From: Streptomyces sp. DH24
Lineage (GTDB): Bacteria; Actinomycetota; Actinomycetes; Streptomycetales; Streptomycetaceae
Length of the DNA stretch: 64,000 nucleotides
Assembly: GCF_029813775.1 (NCBI RefSeq)
Contig: NZ_JARVKW010000003.1
Location: 124,001 to 188,000 of the forward strand
Reading direction: 5' to 3'
The notes beneath the pieces are model-generated. The model saw only the letters and a list, made by a program, of their open reading frames with translations. It ran no database searches and was not told the DNA's origin. Both the position numbers and the translations under genes were made by a program. Below, piece by piece: positions 8,131 through 15,153 of the stretch; the first letter of the stretch is position 1, and each line of letters starts with the position of its first letter.

Positions 8131-9470
8131 TCAGCGAACCGACCCCGACGGCCGCCGCGCCCCGCCGGGGGGAGCCGCTGCCCGCGCAGTTGCTGGACGA
8201 GGCCGAGCGCATGACCCGCGAGGAGGTGCGGGACCTCCAGCTCCGGCGCCTGCGGGCGACACTGCGGCACGCGTACGACAACGTGGAGCTGTACCGCAAG
8301 AAGTTCGACGGCGCCGGTGTCAGGCCCGAGGACTGCCGCACTCTGGAGGACCTGGCGCGCTTCCCGTTCACCACCAAGGCCGATCTGCGCGACACCTACC
8401 CCTTCGGCATGTTCGCCGTCCCCATGGCGGACGTGCGCCGCGTGCACGCCTCCAGCGGCACCACCGGGCGGCCCACCGTGGTGGGCTACACCGAGCGGGA
8501 CCTGTCGAACTGGGCCGATCTGGTGGCCCGTTCGATCCGCGCCGCGGGCGGCCGTCCCGGCCACAAGGTCCATGTCAGCTACGGGTACGGCCTGTTCACC
8601 GGCGGCCTCGGCGCGCACTACGGCGCCGAGCGCGCGGGCTGCACCGTGATCCCCGCCTCCGGCGGCATGACCGCACGCCAGGTGCAGATCATCCAGGACT
8701 TCCGGCCCGAGATCATCATGGTCACGCCGTCCTACATGCTCACTCTGCTGGACGAGTTCGAGCGGCAGGGCGTCGACCCGCGCTCCACCTCGCTGCGCGT
8801 CGGCATCTTCGGCGCCGAGCCGTGGACCGAGGAGATGCGGCGCGAGATCGAGGACCGCATGGACATCCACGCCGTCGACATATACGGCCTGTCCGAGGTG
8901 ATGGGCCCGGGCGTCGCCCAGGAGTGCGTGGAGACCAAGGACGGCCTGCACGTGTGGGAGGACCACTTCTACCCCGAGGTCGTCGACCCGCTCACCGACG
9001 AGGTCATGGCCGACGGAGACAGCGGCGAACTCGTCTTCACCACGCTCACCAAGGAGGCGCTGCCGGTCGTCCGGTACCGCACCCGCGACCTGACCCGGCT
9101 GCTGCCGGGCACGGCGCGGCCCGGTTTCCGCCGCATCGAGAAGATCACCGGCCGCTGCGACGACATGATCATCCTGCGCGGGGTGAACGTCTTCCCCAGC
9201 CAGATCGAGGAGATCGTGCTGCGTACGCCCGGCGTCGCCCCGCACTTCCAGATCCGGCTGACCCGGCGGGGCCGCATGGACCACATGACCGTCCTGGTGG
9301 AGGCCAGGCCCGACGCGGCGCCCGCCCAGCGGGAGGCGGCGGCCCTCGCCGTCGCCCGGGGCGTCAAGGACGGCGTCGGCGTGAGCGTCGAGGTGACCGT
9401 GGTCGACCCGGAGACCCTGGAACGCTCGGTGGGCAAGCTGCGCCGGGTGAAGGACCTCCGGGAGGACTGA
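8127..9470 (+). CDS. paaK: Phenylacetate-CoA ligase PaaK
   Basis: A 447-residue AMP-forming ligase that activates phenylacetate to phenylacetyl-CoA, the substrate of the epoxidase encoded divergently. The P-loop SSGTTGRPT is at about residues 109-117. YGLSEVMGPGV is the adenylate-binding A5 region, and VRYRTRDLTRL leads into the small C-terminal domain. IILRGVNVFPSQIEEI is the typical PaaK C-terminal motif. The length matches the family. It overlaps the thioesterase gene by 4 nt. Confidence 0.95.
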   Translation: MISEPTPTAAAPRRGEPLPAQLLDEAERMTREEVRDLQLRRLRATLRHAYDNVELYRKKFDGAGVRPEDCRTLEDLARFPFTTKADLRDTYPFGMFAVPMADVRRVHASSGTTGRPTVVGYTERDLSNWADLVARSIRAAGGRPGHKVHVSYGYGLFTGGLGAHYGAERAGCTVIPASGGMTARQVQIIQDFRPEIIMVTPSYMLTLLDEFERQGVDPRSTSLRVGIFGAEPWTEEMRREIEDRMDIHAVDIYGLSEVMGPGVAQECVETKDGLHVWEDHFYPEVVDPLTDEVMADGDSGELVFTTLTKEALPVVRYRTRDLTRLLPGTARPGFRRIEKITGRCDDMIILRGVNVFPSQIEEIVLRTPGVAPHFQIRLTRRGRMDHMTVLVEARPDAAPAQREAAALAVARGVKDGVGVSVEVTVVDPETLERSVGKLRRVKDLRED

Positions 9471-9776
9471 GGGGGCGGTCGTGATCGGGCGGCGCGCCGG
9501 CTCGGACCGGCCGGGGCACGAGCCGGCCGGCACGGACACGCCGGGACACGAGCCGGCCGGGGCACGGACAGGCACTCCTGGGTCGGCAGCGGCCGCCGGC
9601 CGACCGAGGGGCCGACGGCCGCCGAGCGGGGAGGAAGACGGCCGGCCAAGGAGGAGGACGGCCGACCGTACGGGGATGGGGACGGCCGGCCGTGCGGGGA
9701 ACGATGATCGTCCGCTCACGGGGAAGGATCACCACGGGCGCCCTCGCCCCGGCCCAGCCGCCCGGAAGGAACCGCC
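9471..9776. other. Gap between paaK and the esterase, with tandem repeat
   Basis: 306 nt without a convincing gene. It holds an imperfect 30-nt tandem duplication (9511-9540 and 9541-9570; the first 20 bases of each unit, CCGGGNCACGAGCCGGCCGG, differ at one base) and several GACGGCCG repeats (9630-9690). A possible frame through the region codes only for Gly/Arg/Pro-rich sequence and is rejected. Confidence 0.6.
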
Positions 9777-11282
9777 ATGACGCTCCGCACCCCGCCGTCC
9801 GGCCCGGCGTACCCGGTCGTGCGCACGGCCCACGGCCCCGTCCGTGGCGAGCGCCGCACCTCCGGGGTGCGGTTCCTCGGTGTTCCGTACGCCCGGCCGC
9901 CGGTCGGTCCGCTGCGGTTCGCGGCGCCCGTGCCACCGGAGCCGTGGACGCGGGTGCGCGACGCGACGGCGTACGGGCCGACCGCGCAGCGGCGTGCGTT
10001 CGCCGAGGTCACCACGATCCCCGAGCCGACGGTGCCGGGCCCGGACATCCTCAACCTCAACGTGTTCACGCCCGACCCCTCCCCCGGCGCCGGCCTGCCG
10101 GTGCTGGTGTGGATCCACGGCGGCGGGTTCGTGGCCGGGTCGGCGGCCAGTCCCTGGTACGACGGCGCCGCCTTCAACCGGGAGGGCGTCGTGGTCGTGT
10201 CGGTCGGCTACCGGCTCGGCGTCGAGGGCTTCCTGAGCCTGCCGGACGCACCGGACAACAGGGGTGTGCGGGACTGGATCGCCGCTCTGGAGTGGGTGCG
10301 CGACAACATCACCGCCTTCGGGGGCGACCCGGCGAAGGTCACCGTCGCCGGGCAGTCGGCGGGCGGCGGGGCCGTCCTGACGCTGCTGGCGACGCCGTCC
10401 GCCCAGGGCCTGTTCCGTGCGGGCATCTCCGCGTCCGGCGCCGTGATGCGGCCGCAGGGGCGGGACGTGGCCGACGCGGTGCGGCGCCTGTTCACCGCCC
10501 GCACCGGCGTCCCGGCCACGGCCGCCGCGCTCCAGGACCTCACCGACGCCCGGCTCCTCGCCCACCAGGACCGGTTGAACGCCCCGGGGCCGGAACGCAC
10601 GGCGCTGCCGATGCTGGCCCTCGCCCCGTTCGCCGACGGCGAGCTCGTCCCCGAACCGGTGCCGGACGCCCTCGTCGCGGGCGACGCGGGGGCGGACGTC
10701 CCGCTGCTGCTGGGTTGCACCGCGCACGAGTTCAACGGCATCCCGCAGCCGGACACCACGCCCGAGGACGTCCGGGTGATGCTCACCGCGCACGGTCTGG
10801 ACGAGGCGCACATCCGGCGGTTCCTGGACAGCTGTGACGGCGGTCCCGGCGATCTGCTGAACCAGGCCGTCACGGACACCACGTTCCGTTTCCCCGCCGT
10901 CGCCGTCGCCGAGGCCCGCGCCCGGCGCGAACGGCCCACGTGGCTCTACGAGTTCCGGTGGCCGTCCACCGCGCCGGCGTTCGCCGGTCTCGCGCACCAC
11001 TGCACGGACCTGCCCTTCGCCTTCGACCTCCTCGGCGCCGAAGGTGTCACGGCCGTCCTCGGTACGCGTCCGCCCCAGCACCTGGCCGACGCCGTGCACG
11101 GTGCCTGGGTCGCCTTCGTGCGCGATCTCGATCCCGGCCCCGACTGGCCCCGCCACACGACGCGGGACCGCTCGACCCGGATCTGGGACAGCACGCCGCG
11201 CAGCGAGAGCGATCCGCTGGGCGCGCTGCGGGAGATCTGGTCTCCGCTCCTGTCGGACCCGACCTCGATCCTGGAGAACTGA
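9777..11282 (+). CDS. Type B carboxylesterase
   Basis: A 501-residue alpha/beta-hydrolase of the carboxylesterase/para-nitrobenzyl esterase family. The oxyanion hole HGGGF is at about 114-118 and the nucleophile Ser194 is in GQSAGGG; the acid and His lie further on (HEFNG region and LAHHCTDLPF). No signal peptide is present, so it is probably cytoplasmic. The ATG has AAGGAACC close upstream. The stop codon overlaps a GAACCGGTTC palindrome (11281-11290) that recurs across the mannan locus. The gene could therefore belong to that locus, for instance by removing acetyl groups from imported oligosaccharides, but this is inference; the substrate is unknown. Confidence 0.88.
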   Translation: MTLRTPPSGPAYPVVRTAHGPVRGERRTSGVRFLGVPYARPPVGPLRFAAPVPPEPWTRVRDATAYGPTAQRRAFAEVTTIPEPTVPGPDILNLNVFTPDPSPGAGLPVLVWIHGGGFVAGSAASPWYDGAAFNREGVVVVSVGYRLGVEGFLSLPDAPDNRGVRDWIAALEWVRDNITAFGGDPAKVTVAGQSAGGGAVLTLLATPSAQGLFRAGISASGAVMRPQGRDVADAVRRLFTARTGVPATAAALQDLTDARLLAHQDRLNAPGPERTALPMLALAPFADGELVPEPVPDALVAGDAGADVPLLLGCTAHEFNGIPQPDTTPEDVRVMLTAHGLDEAHIRRFLDSCDGGPGDLLNQAVTDTTFRFPAVAVAEARARRERPTWLYEFRWPSTAPAFAGLAHHCTDLPFAFDLLGAEGVTAVLGTRPPQHLADAVHGAWVAFVRDLDPGPDWPRHTTRDRSTRIWDSTPRSESDPLGALREIWSPLLSDPTSILEN

Positions 11283-11290
11283 ACCGGTTC
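11281..11290. promoter_or_regulatory. Mannan-locus operator site 1
   Basis: GAACCGGTTC is a perfect 10-bp palindrome overlapping the esterase stop codon and lying 144 nt before the ROK kinase start. It is the best copy of an ACCGGT-centred site found four times between 11281 and 17776. Confidence 0.55.
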
Positions 11291-11434
11291 TGTAAAGGCA
11301 GGGGGCCATAAGGATCGCGCAACCCACTAAACCCGAACTGAACCGAGGCTCCGCTCTAGGCAACGTTGTCAGACCTGTGCACAGTGTGCTGCGCGGGACG
11401 CCGCGTCCCGCGTCGCTCACGAAGGGCTGAGGTG

Positions 11435-12403
11435 ATGGTGTACGGAGCACTGGACATCGGCGGCACGAAGATCGCCGGCGCGCTGGTCGACCCGGAGGGC
11501 CGGCTGGTAGCGCGGGCGCAGCGGCCGACTCCCGCCACCGAACCCGCCGAGGCGCTGATGGCCGCGGTCACGGCGGTCCTGGACGACCTGTCCGCGCATC
11601 CGGCCTGGGACGCCCTCGGCTGCCTGGGCATCGCCGGCGCGGGTCCGGTCGACACGGCGGCCGGGACCGTGAGCCCCGTCAACATCCCGGGCTGGCGCTG
11701 CTTTCCGCTGGTCGCGCGGGTGGCGGCGCATCCCCGGGTGCCCGCGCGCGTGGCGCCCGTACTGGTAGGTGACGCCGTCGCGATGACCGCGGCCGAGCAC
11801 TGGCTGGGCGCCGCCCGGGGCGTGGACAACGCCCTGTGCATGGTGGTGTCGACGGGGGTCGGCGGCGGGCTCGTGCTCAACGGGCGGCTGCACACGGGGC
11901 GTTCGGGCAACGCCGGACACATCGGGCACATCCCGGTCGATCTGAACGGGCCGCGGTGTCCGTGCGGCGGCCGTGGCTGCGTGGAGCGCATGGCGAGCGG
12001 CACGGCGATCGCGGCGCACGCCCGCGCCCTGGGGTGGACCCCTCCCCCGGGCGGCACGGCGACGGCCGCCGCGGTCGCCGCCGCCGCACGCGCGGGCGAG
12101 GGCAGGGCGCTGGCGGCGTACGAGCGGGCGGCGCGGGCGCTGGCCGCCGGCATCGCCGCGACGATCACCCTCGTCGAACTGGACCTGGTGGTGATCGGCG
12201 GCGGCGTGTCCCAGGCCGGCGACACGCTCTTCGCGCCGCTGCGCCGCCTGATGGCCGAGTACGCGGCCCTGGACTTCGCCCGCGACGTGCCGATCGTGCC
12301 GGCCCGGCTGGCGCTGGACGCCGGGCTGATCGGCGCGGCCGCCGCCGCGCACCGAAGCGCGGCGGAGGCGTTCGCGAGGAGTCCGGAACTGAACTCCAGC
12401 TAA
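11435..12403 (+). CDS. ROK-family sugar kinase
   Basis: A 322-residue kinase of the ROK family, without the extra N-terminal helix-turn-helix of ROK repressors. The ATP-binding motif ALDIGGTKI is at the N-terminus. VSTGVGGGLVLNG and GHIGHIPVD cover the sugar and phosphate regions. The zinc-binding CPCGGRGCVERMASG matches the family motif CXCGXXGCXE. The start is ATG at 11435; the GTG just after it is a little better placed from GAGG. It lies before a mannanase gene and between two ACCGGT sites, so phosphorylation of mannose released by the beta-mannosidase is a reasonable guess. Glucokinase activity is equally compatible with the sequence. Confidence 0.88.
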   Translation: MVYGALDIGGTKIAGALVDPEGRLVARAQRPTPATEPAEALMAAVTAVLDDLSAHPAWDALGCLGIAGAGPVDTAAGTVSPVNIPGWRCFPLVARVAAHPRVPARVAPVLVGDAVAMTAAEHWLGAARGVDNALCMVVSTGVGGGLVLNGRLHTGRSGNAGHIGHIPVDLNGPRCPCGGRGCVERMASGTAIAAHARALGWTPPPGGTATAAAVAAAARAGEGRALAAYERAARALAAGIAATITLVELDLVVIGGGVSQAGDTLFAPLRRLMAEYAALDFARDVPIVPARLALDAGLIGAAAAAHRSAAEAFARSPELNSS

Positions 12404-12407
12404 ACTT

Positions 12408-12415
12408 AACCGGTT
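12408..12415. promoter_or_regulatory. Mannan-locus operator site 2
   Basis: AACCGGTT palindrome 5 nt after the ROK kinase stop and 12 nt upstream of the putative -35 box of the mannanase gene. Confidence 0.55.
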
Positions 12416-12427
12416 TGGCGACAGCGG

Positions 12428-12456
12428 TTGTCACCCCGGTTTTCTCGCTCTAGCCT
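12428..12456 (+). promoter_or_regulatory. Putative mannanase promoter
   Basis: TTGTCA (12428-12433) and TAGCCT (12451-12456) are 17 nt apart, a good fit to a HrdB-type promoter. The predicted leader is about 215 nt long, unusually long for this window; nothing else was recognised in it. Confidence 0.5.
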
Positions 12457-12677
12457 CTTTCCCAGTCGCCGATCGGAACGCGTACGACGACCGCCCTTTC
12501 GCCCTGCCGGGCACGAACGGCGGATTTCCTTCGGTGAATTGCCGTCCCGCTGTCCCGGGTGAGCCGCACTTCGCGCCCGGTCGACAGCGGGAATCCACGC
12601 CGGAACGACGGCCCGTTTCCCCTGCTCGGAAACGGGCCGCAATTCCCGGTACCCGTGCGACCACGTTGGGAGCAGGA

Positions 12678-14018
12678 ATGAAGAAGAGACTGGCCACCGC
12701 CGCGGGAGCGCTGCTGGCCGTCGCGGCCTCGGTGCTCGCCGCCCCTTCGGCCGCCCAGGCGAAGGAGACCGCCGCGGCGGGCTTCCACGTCAGTGACGGC
12801 CGGCTGCTGGACGCCAACGGCAACAACTTCGTGATGCGCGGCGTGAACCACGCCCACACCTGGTACACCTCCCGGACCCCGCAGGCACTGAAGGACATCA
12901 AGGCGCTGGGCGCCAACTCCGTTCGTGTGGTGCTGAGTTCGGGTCACCGGTGGACCAGGAACGACACCGCGGACGTGGCCGCCGTGGTCTCCCAGTGCAA
13001 GGCCAACCGGCTCGTCTGCGTCCTGGAGGCGCACGACACCACGGGCTACGGCGAGCAGAGCGGCGCGGCCACCCTGGCCCAGGCGGTGGACTACTGGCTG
13101 TCGGTGCAGGACGCCGTGAAGGGCCAGGAGAAGTACGTCGTCGTCAACATCGGGAACGAGCCGTACGGCAACACCGGTCACAGCGCCTGGACCTCGGACA
13201 CGAAGAACGCCATCGCGCGGCTGCGGAACGCCGGTTTCGACCACACGCTCATGGTCGACGCCCCCAACTGGGGCCAGGACTGGTCGTTCACGATGCGGGA
13301 CAACGCGGAGCAGGTGTTCGCCACCGACCCCGACCGCAACACCGTGTTCTCGATTCACATGTACGGCGTCTTCGACACCTCGGCGGAGGTGTCCGACTAT
13401 CTGAACCGGTTCGTGTCCAAGAAACTCCCGATCGTGGTCGGGGAGTTCGGCAACGACCACTCGGACGGCAACCCGGACGAGGACGCCATCATGGCCACCA
13501 CCCAGCGGCTCGGCCTGGGCTACCTGGGCTGGTCCTGGAGCGGCAACGGCGGCGGCGTCGAGTACCTCGACATGGCCACCGGCTTCGACGCCTCGCAGCT
13601 CACCCCGTGGGGCCGGCGGATGTTCGACGGCGCCAACGGCATCAAGCAGACGTCCCGTGAGGCGAGCGTCTTCTCGGGCGGCGGCCAGACCCCGACGATC
13701 GGCAGCTGCGCCGTCTCCTACCGGGTCAACGGCTGGGGCGGCGGCTTCAACGCGGACGTGACCGTCCGCAACACCGGCACCGCCGCGGTGCAGGGCTGGC
13801 AGCTCGACTTCGCCTTCGGCGGCGAGCAGACCGTGAAGTCCGCGTGGAACGCCAAGGTCACCCAGTCCGGCAAGCAGGTACGGGCCACGCCGGAGCCCTG
13901 GACCGGGACGATCCCGGCGGGCGGCAGCGTGAGCTTCGGCTTCAACGCCTCCTCCACCGGCGGCGACACGGTCCCGGCCTCGTTCACGCTCAACGGCACG
14001 ACCTGCGCCAAGAGCTGA
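12678..14018 (+). CDS. Secreted endo-beta-1,4-mannanase, GH5 with CBM2
   Basis: A 446-residue secreted enzyme predicted to cut beta-mannan chains. Signal peptide 1-28 (cleavage after AQA). The GH5 domain covers 33-325; FVMRGVNHAHTWY is typical of bacterial GH5_8 mannanases rather than cellulases. Acid/base Glu161 is in NIGNEPYGN and nucleophile Glu256 in VVGEFGND. A short linker leads to a family 2 carbohydrate-binding module (342-446) with Cys344 and Cys443 placed for the usual disulphide and exposed tryptophans. The start is fixed by GGGAGCAGGA before ATG 12678 and by the signal peptide; the frame is open further upstream. The promoter at 12428-12456 and an ACCGGT site at 12408 suggest control by the adjacent LacI protein. 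Confidence 0.9.
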   Translation: MKKRLATAAGALLAVAASVLAAPSAAQAKETAAAGFHVSDGRLLDANGNNFVMRGVNHAHTWYTSRTPQALKDIKALGANSVRVVLSSGHRWTRNDTADVAAVVSQCKANRLVCVLEAHDTTGYGEQSGAATLAQAVDYWLSVQDAVKGQEKYVVVNIGNEPYGNTGHSAWTSDTKNAIARLRNAGFDHTLMVDAPNWGQDWSFTMRDNAEQVFATDPDRNTVFSIHMYGVFDTSAEVSDYLNRFVSKKLPIVVGEFGNDHSDGNPDEDAIMATTQRLGLGYLGWSWSGNGGGVEYLDMATGFDASQLTPWGRRMFDGANGIKQTSREASVFSGGGQTPTIGSCAVSYRVNGWGGGFNADVTVRNTGTAAVQGWQLDFAFGGEQTVKSAWNAKVTQSGKQVRATPEPWTGTIPAGGSVSFGFNASSTGGDTVPASFTLNGTTCAKS

Positions 14019-14062
14019 GCCGGACGCCGCGGGACGGGCGACCGTACGCCGGGCACAGGACG

Positions 14063-14094
14063 AAGGGCCGCGCCCCCACCGGGGCGCGGCCCTT
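14063..14094. terminator. Bidirectional terminator, mannanase and lacI
   Basis: AAGGGCCGCGCCCC and its exact complement form a 14-bp stem with a CACC loop between two convergent genes. A-rich and T-rich ends on either side let it serve both strands. Confidence 0.85.
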
Positions 14095-14112
14095 GCGCGT
14101 CTCGCCCGGCTC

Positions 14113-15153
14113 CTAGGCGCCGGGCGCGGCCGGTGCCGGCGCCGTGGACCCCCGCGGCGTCAGCGACGGCGTCGGCACCTGGTGGGAGGCGCTGTGCGTC
14201 CCGTTGATGACCTCGAACAGGACGCGTGCGACCTCGGCGCCGAACTGGTGCACGTCGTGGCTCATCGCCGACAGCGTCGGATGCGTGATCCGGCACAGCT
14301 GGGAGTCGTCCCACGCCAGCAGCGACAGGTCGTCGGGGACCGTGAAACCCATCTCGGCGGCGACGCCGGCGCCCGCGACCGCCATGATGTCGTTGTCGTA
14401 GACGATCGCGGTGGGCCGGTCGGCGGCCAGCAGCAGGGAGCGCGTGGCGCGGGCGCCCTCCTTCTCGTCGAACCCGGTCGCGATCTGCCGGGCCTCCTCC
14501 AGGCCGAGCTCCCGCGTCGTCGCGCTGAACGCGCGGGCCCGGATGGCGCTGTGGCCGAGGTCGGCGGGGCCGCCGACGCGGGCGATCCGGCGGTGGCCGA
14601 GCGCGGCGAGGTAGCGGACGGCCTCGGCGACGGCCGAGGCGTCGTCGGTCCACACCGCCGGGAAGGGCCCCGTCAGGGACGGATGCCCGACCGCGACGGC
14701 GGGCAGTCCGACGGCCCCCAGCGCGGGCACCCGGGGATCGTCCTCGCGGAAGTCCACGAGGATCGCGCCGGCGATCATCCGGCCCCGCCACCAGTCCCGG
14801 TACACGGCGATCTCCTCGTCGAGGTCGCGCACCAGCCGCAGCAGCAGCGAGCAGGAACGCTCGGCCAGGACGCTCTCGATGCCGGAGATGAAGTCCATGT
14901 AGAAGGGTTCGAGGCCGAGCAGCCGGGCGGGCCGGCACAGCGCAAGGCCGACGGTGTCGACCCGCTGGTTGGACAGGCTGCGGGCGGTGGCGCTGGGCGC
15001 CCAGCCCAGCTCCCGGGCGGCCTGGAAGATCCGCTCGCGGGTGGCCGCGGAGACGCCGGGCTTGTGGTTGAACGCCAGCGACACCGCGCCCTTGGACACC
15101 CCGGCACGGGCGGCGACGTCCTTGATGGTGACGCGTTCCGTCGAGCTGCTCAC
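14113..15153 (-). CDS. LacI-family regulator of the mannan locus
   Basis: A 346-residue regulator. The LacI helix-turn-helix is at residues 8-30 (VTIKDVAARAGVSKGAVSLA), with a hinge around ATARSLSNQRVDTVGL and a periplasmic-binding-protein-like effector domain to the end. The GTG start overlaps the stop of the beta-mannosidase gene by 4 nt (GTGA), so the two are co-translated. Its neighbours make a mannobiose- or mannose-type inducer likely. The probable targets are the ACCGGT-centred sites at 11281, 12408, 17659 and 17769; this is inferred from position and has not been shown. Confidence 0.92.
   Translation of the reverse strand: MSSSTERVTIKDVAARAGVSKGAVSLAFNHKPGVSAATRERIFQAARELGWAPSATARSLSNQRVDTVGLALCRPARLLGLEPFYMDFISGIESVLAERSCSLLLRLVRDLDEEIAVYRDWWRGRMIAGAILVDFREDDPRVPALGAVGLPAVAVGHPSLTGPFPAVWTDDASAVAEAVRYLAALGHRRIARVGGPADLGHSAIRARAFSATTRELGLEEARQIATGFDEKEGARATRSLLLAADRPTAIVYDNDIMAVAGAGVAAEMGFTVPDDLSLLAWDDSQLCRITHPTLSAMSHDVHQFGAEVARVLFEVINGTHSASHQVPTPSLTPRGSTAPAPAAPGA

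Noticed and set aside
9481..9780. Possible 99-residue gene between paaK and the esterase gene
   Set aside because: The product is Gly/Arg/Pro-rich, follows the 30-nt duplication, and has no family resemblance; the frame overlaps the esterase start.
11375..11384. CTGTGCACAG palindrome before the ROK kinase
   Set aside because: A single 10-bp palindrome with no second copy at a promoter; it is likely to be chance in this sequence.
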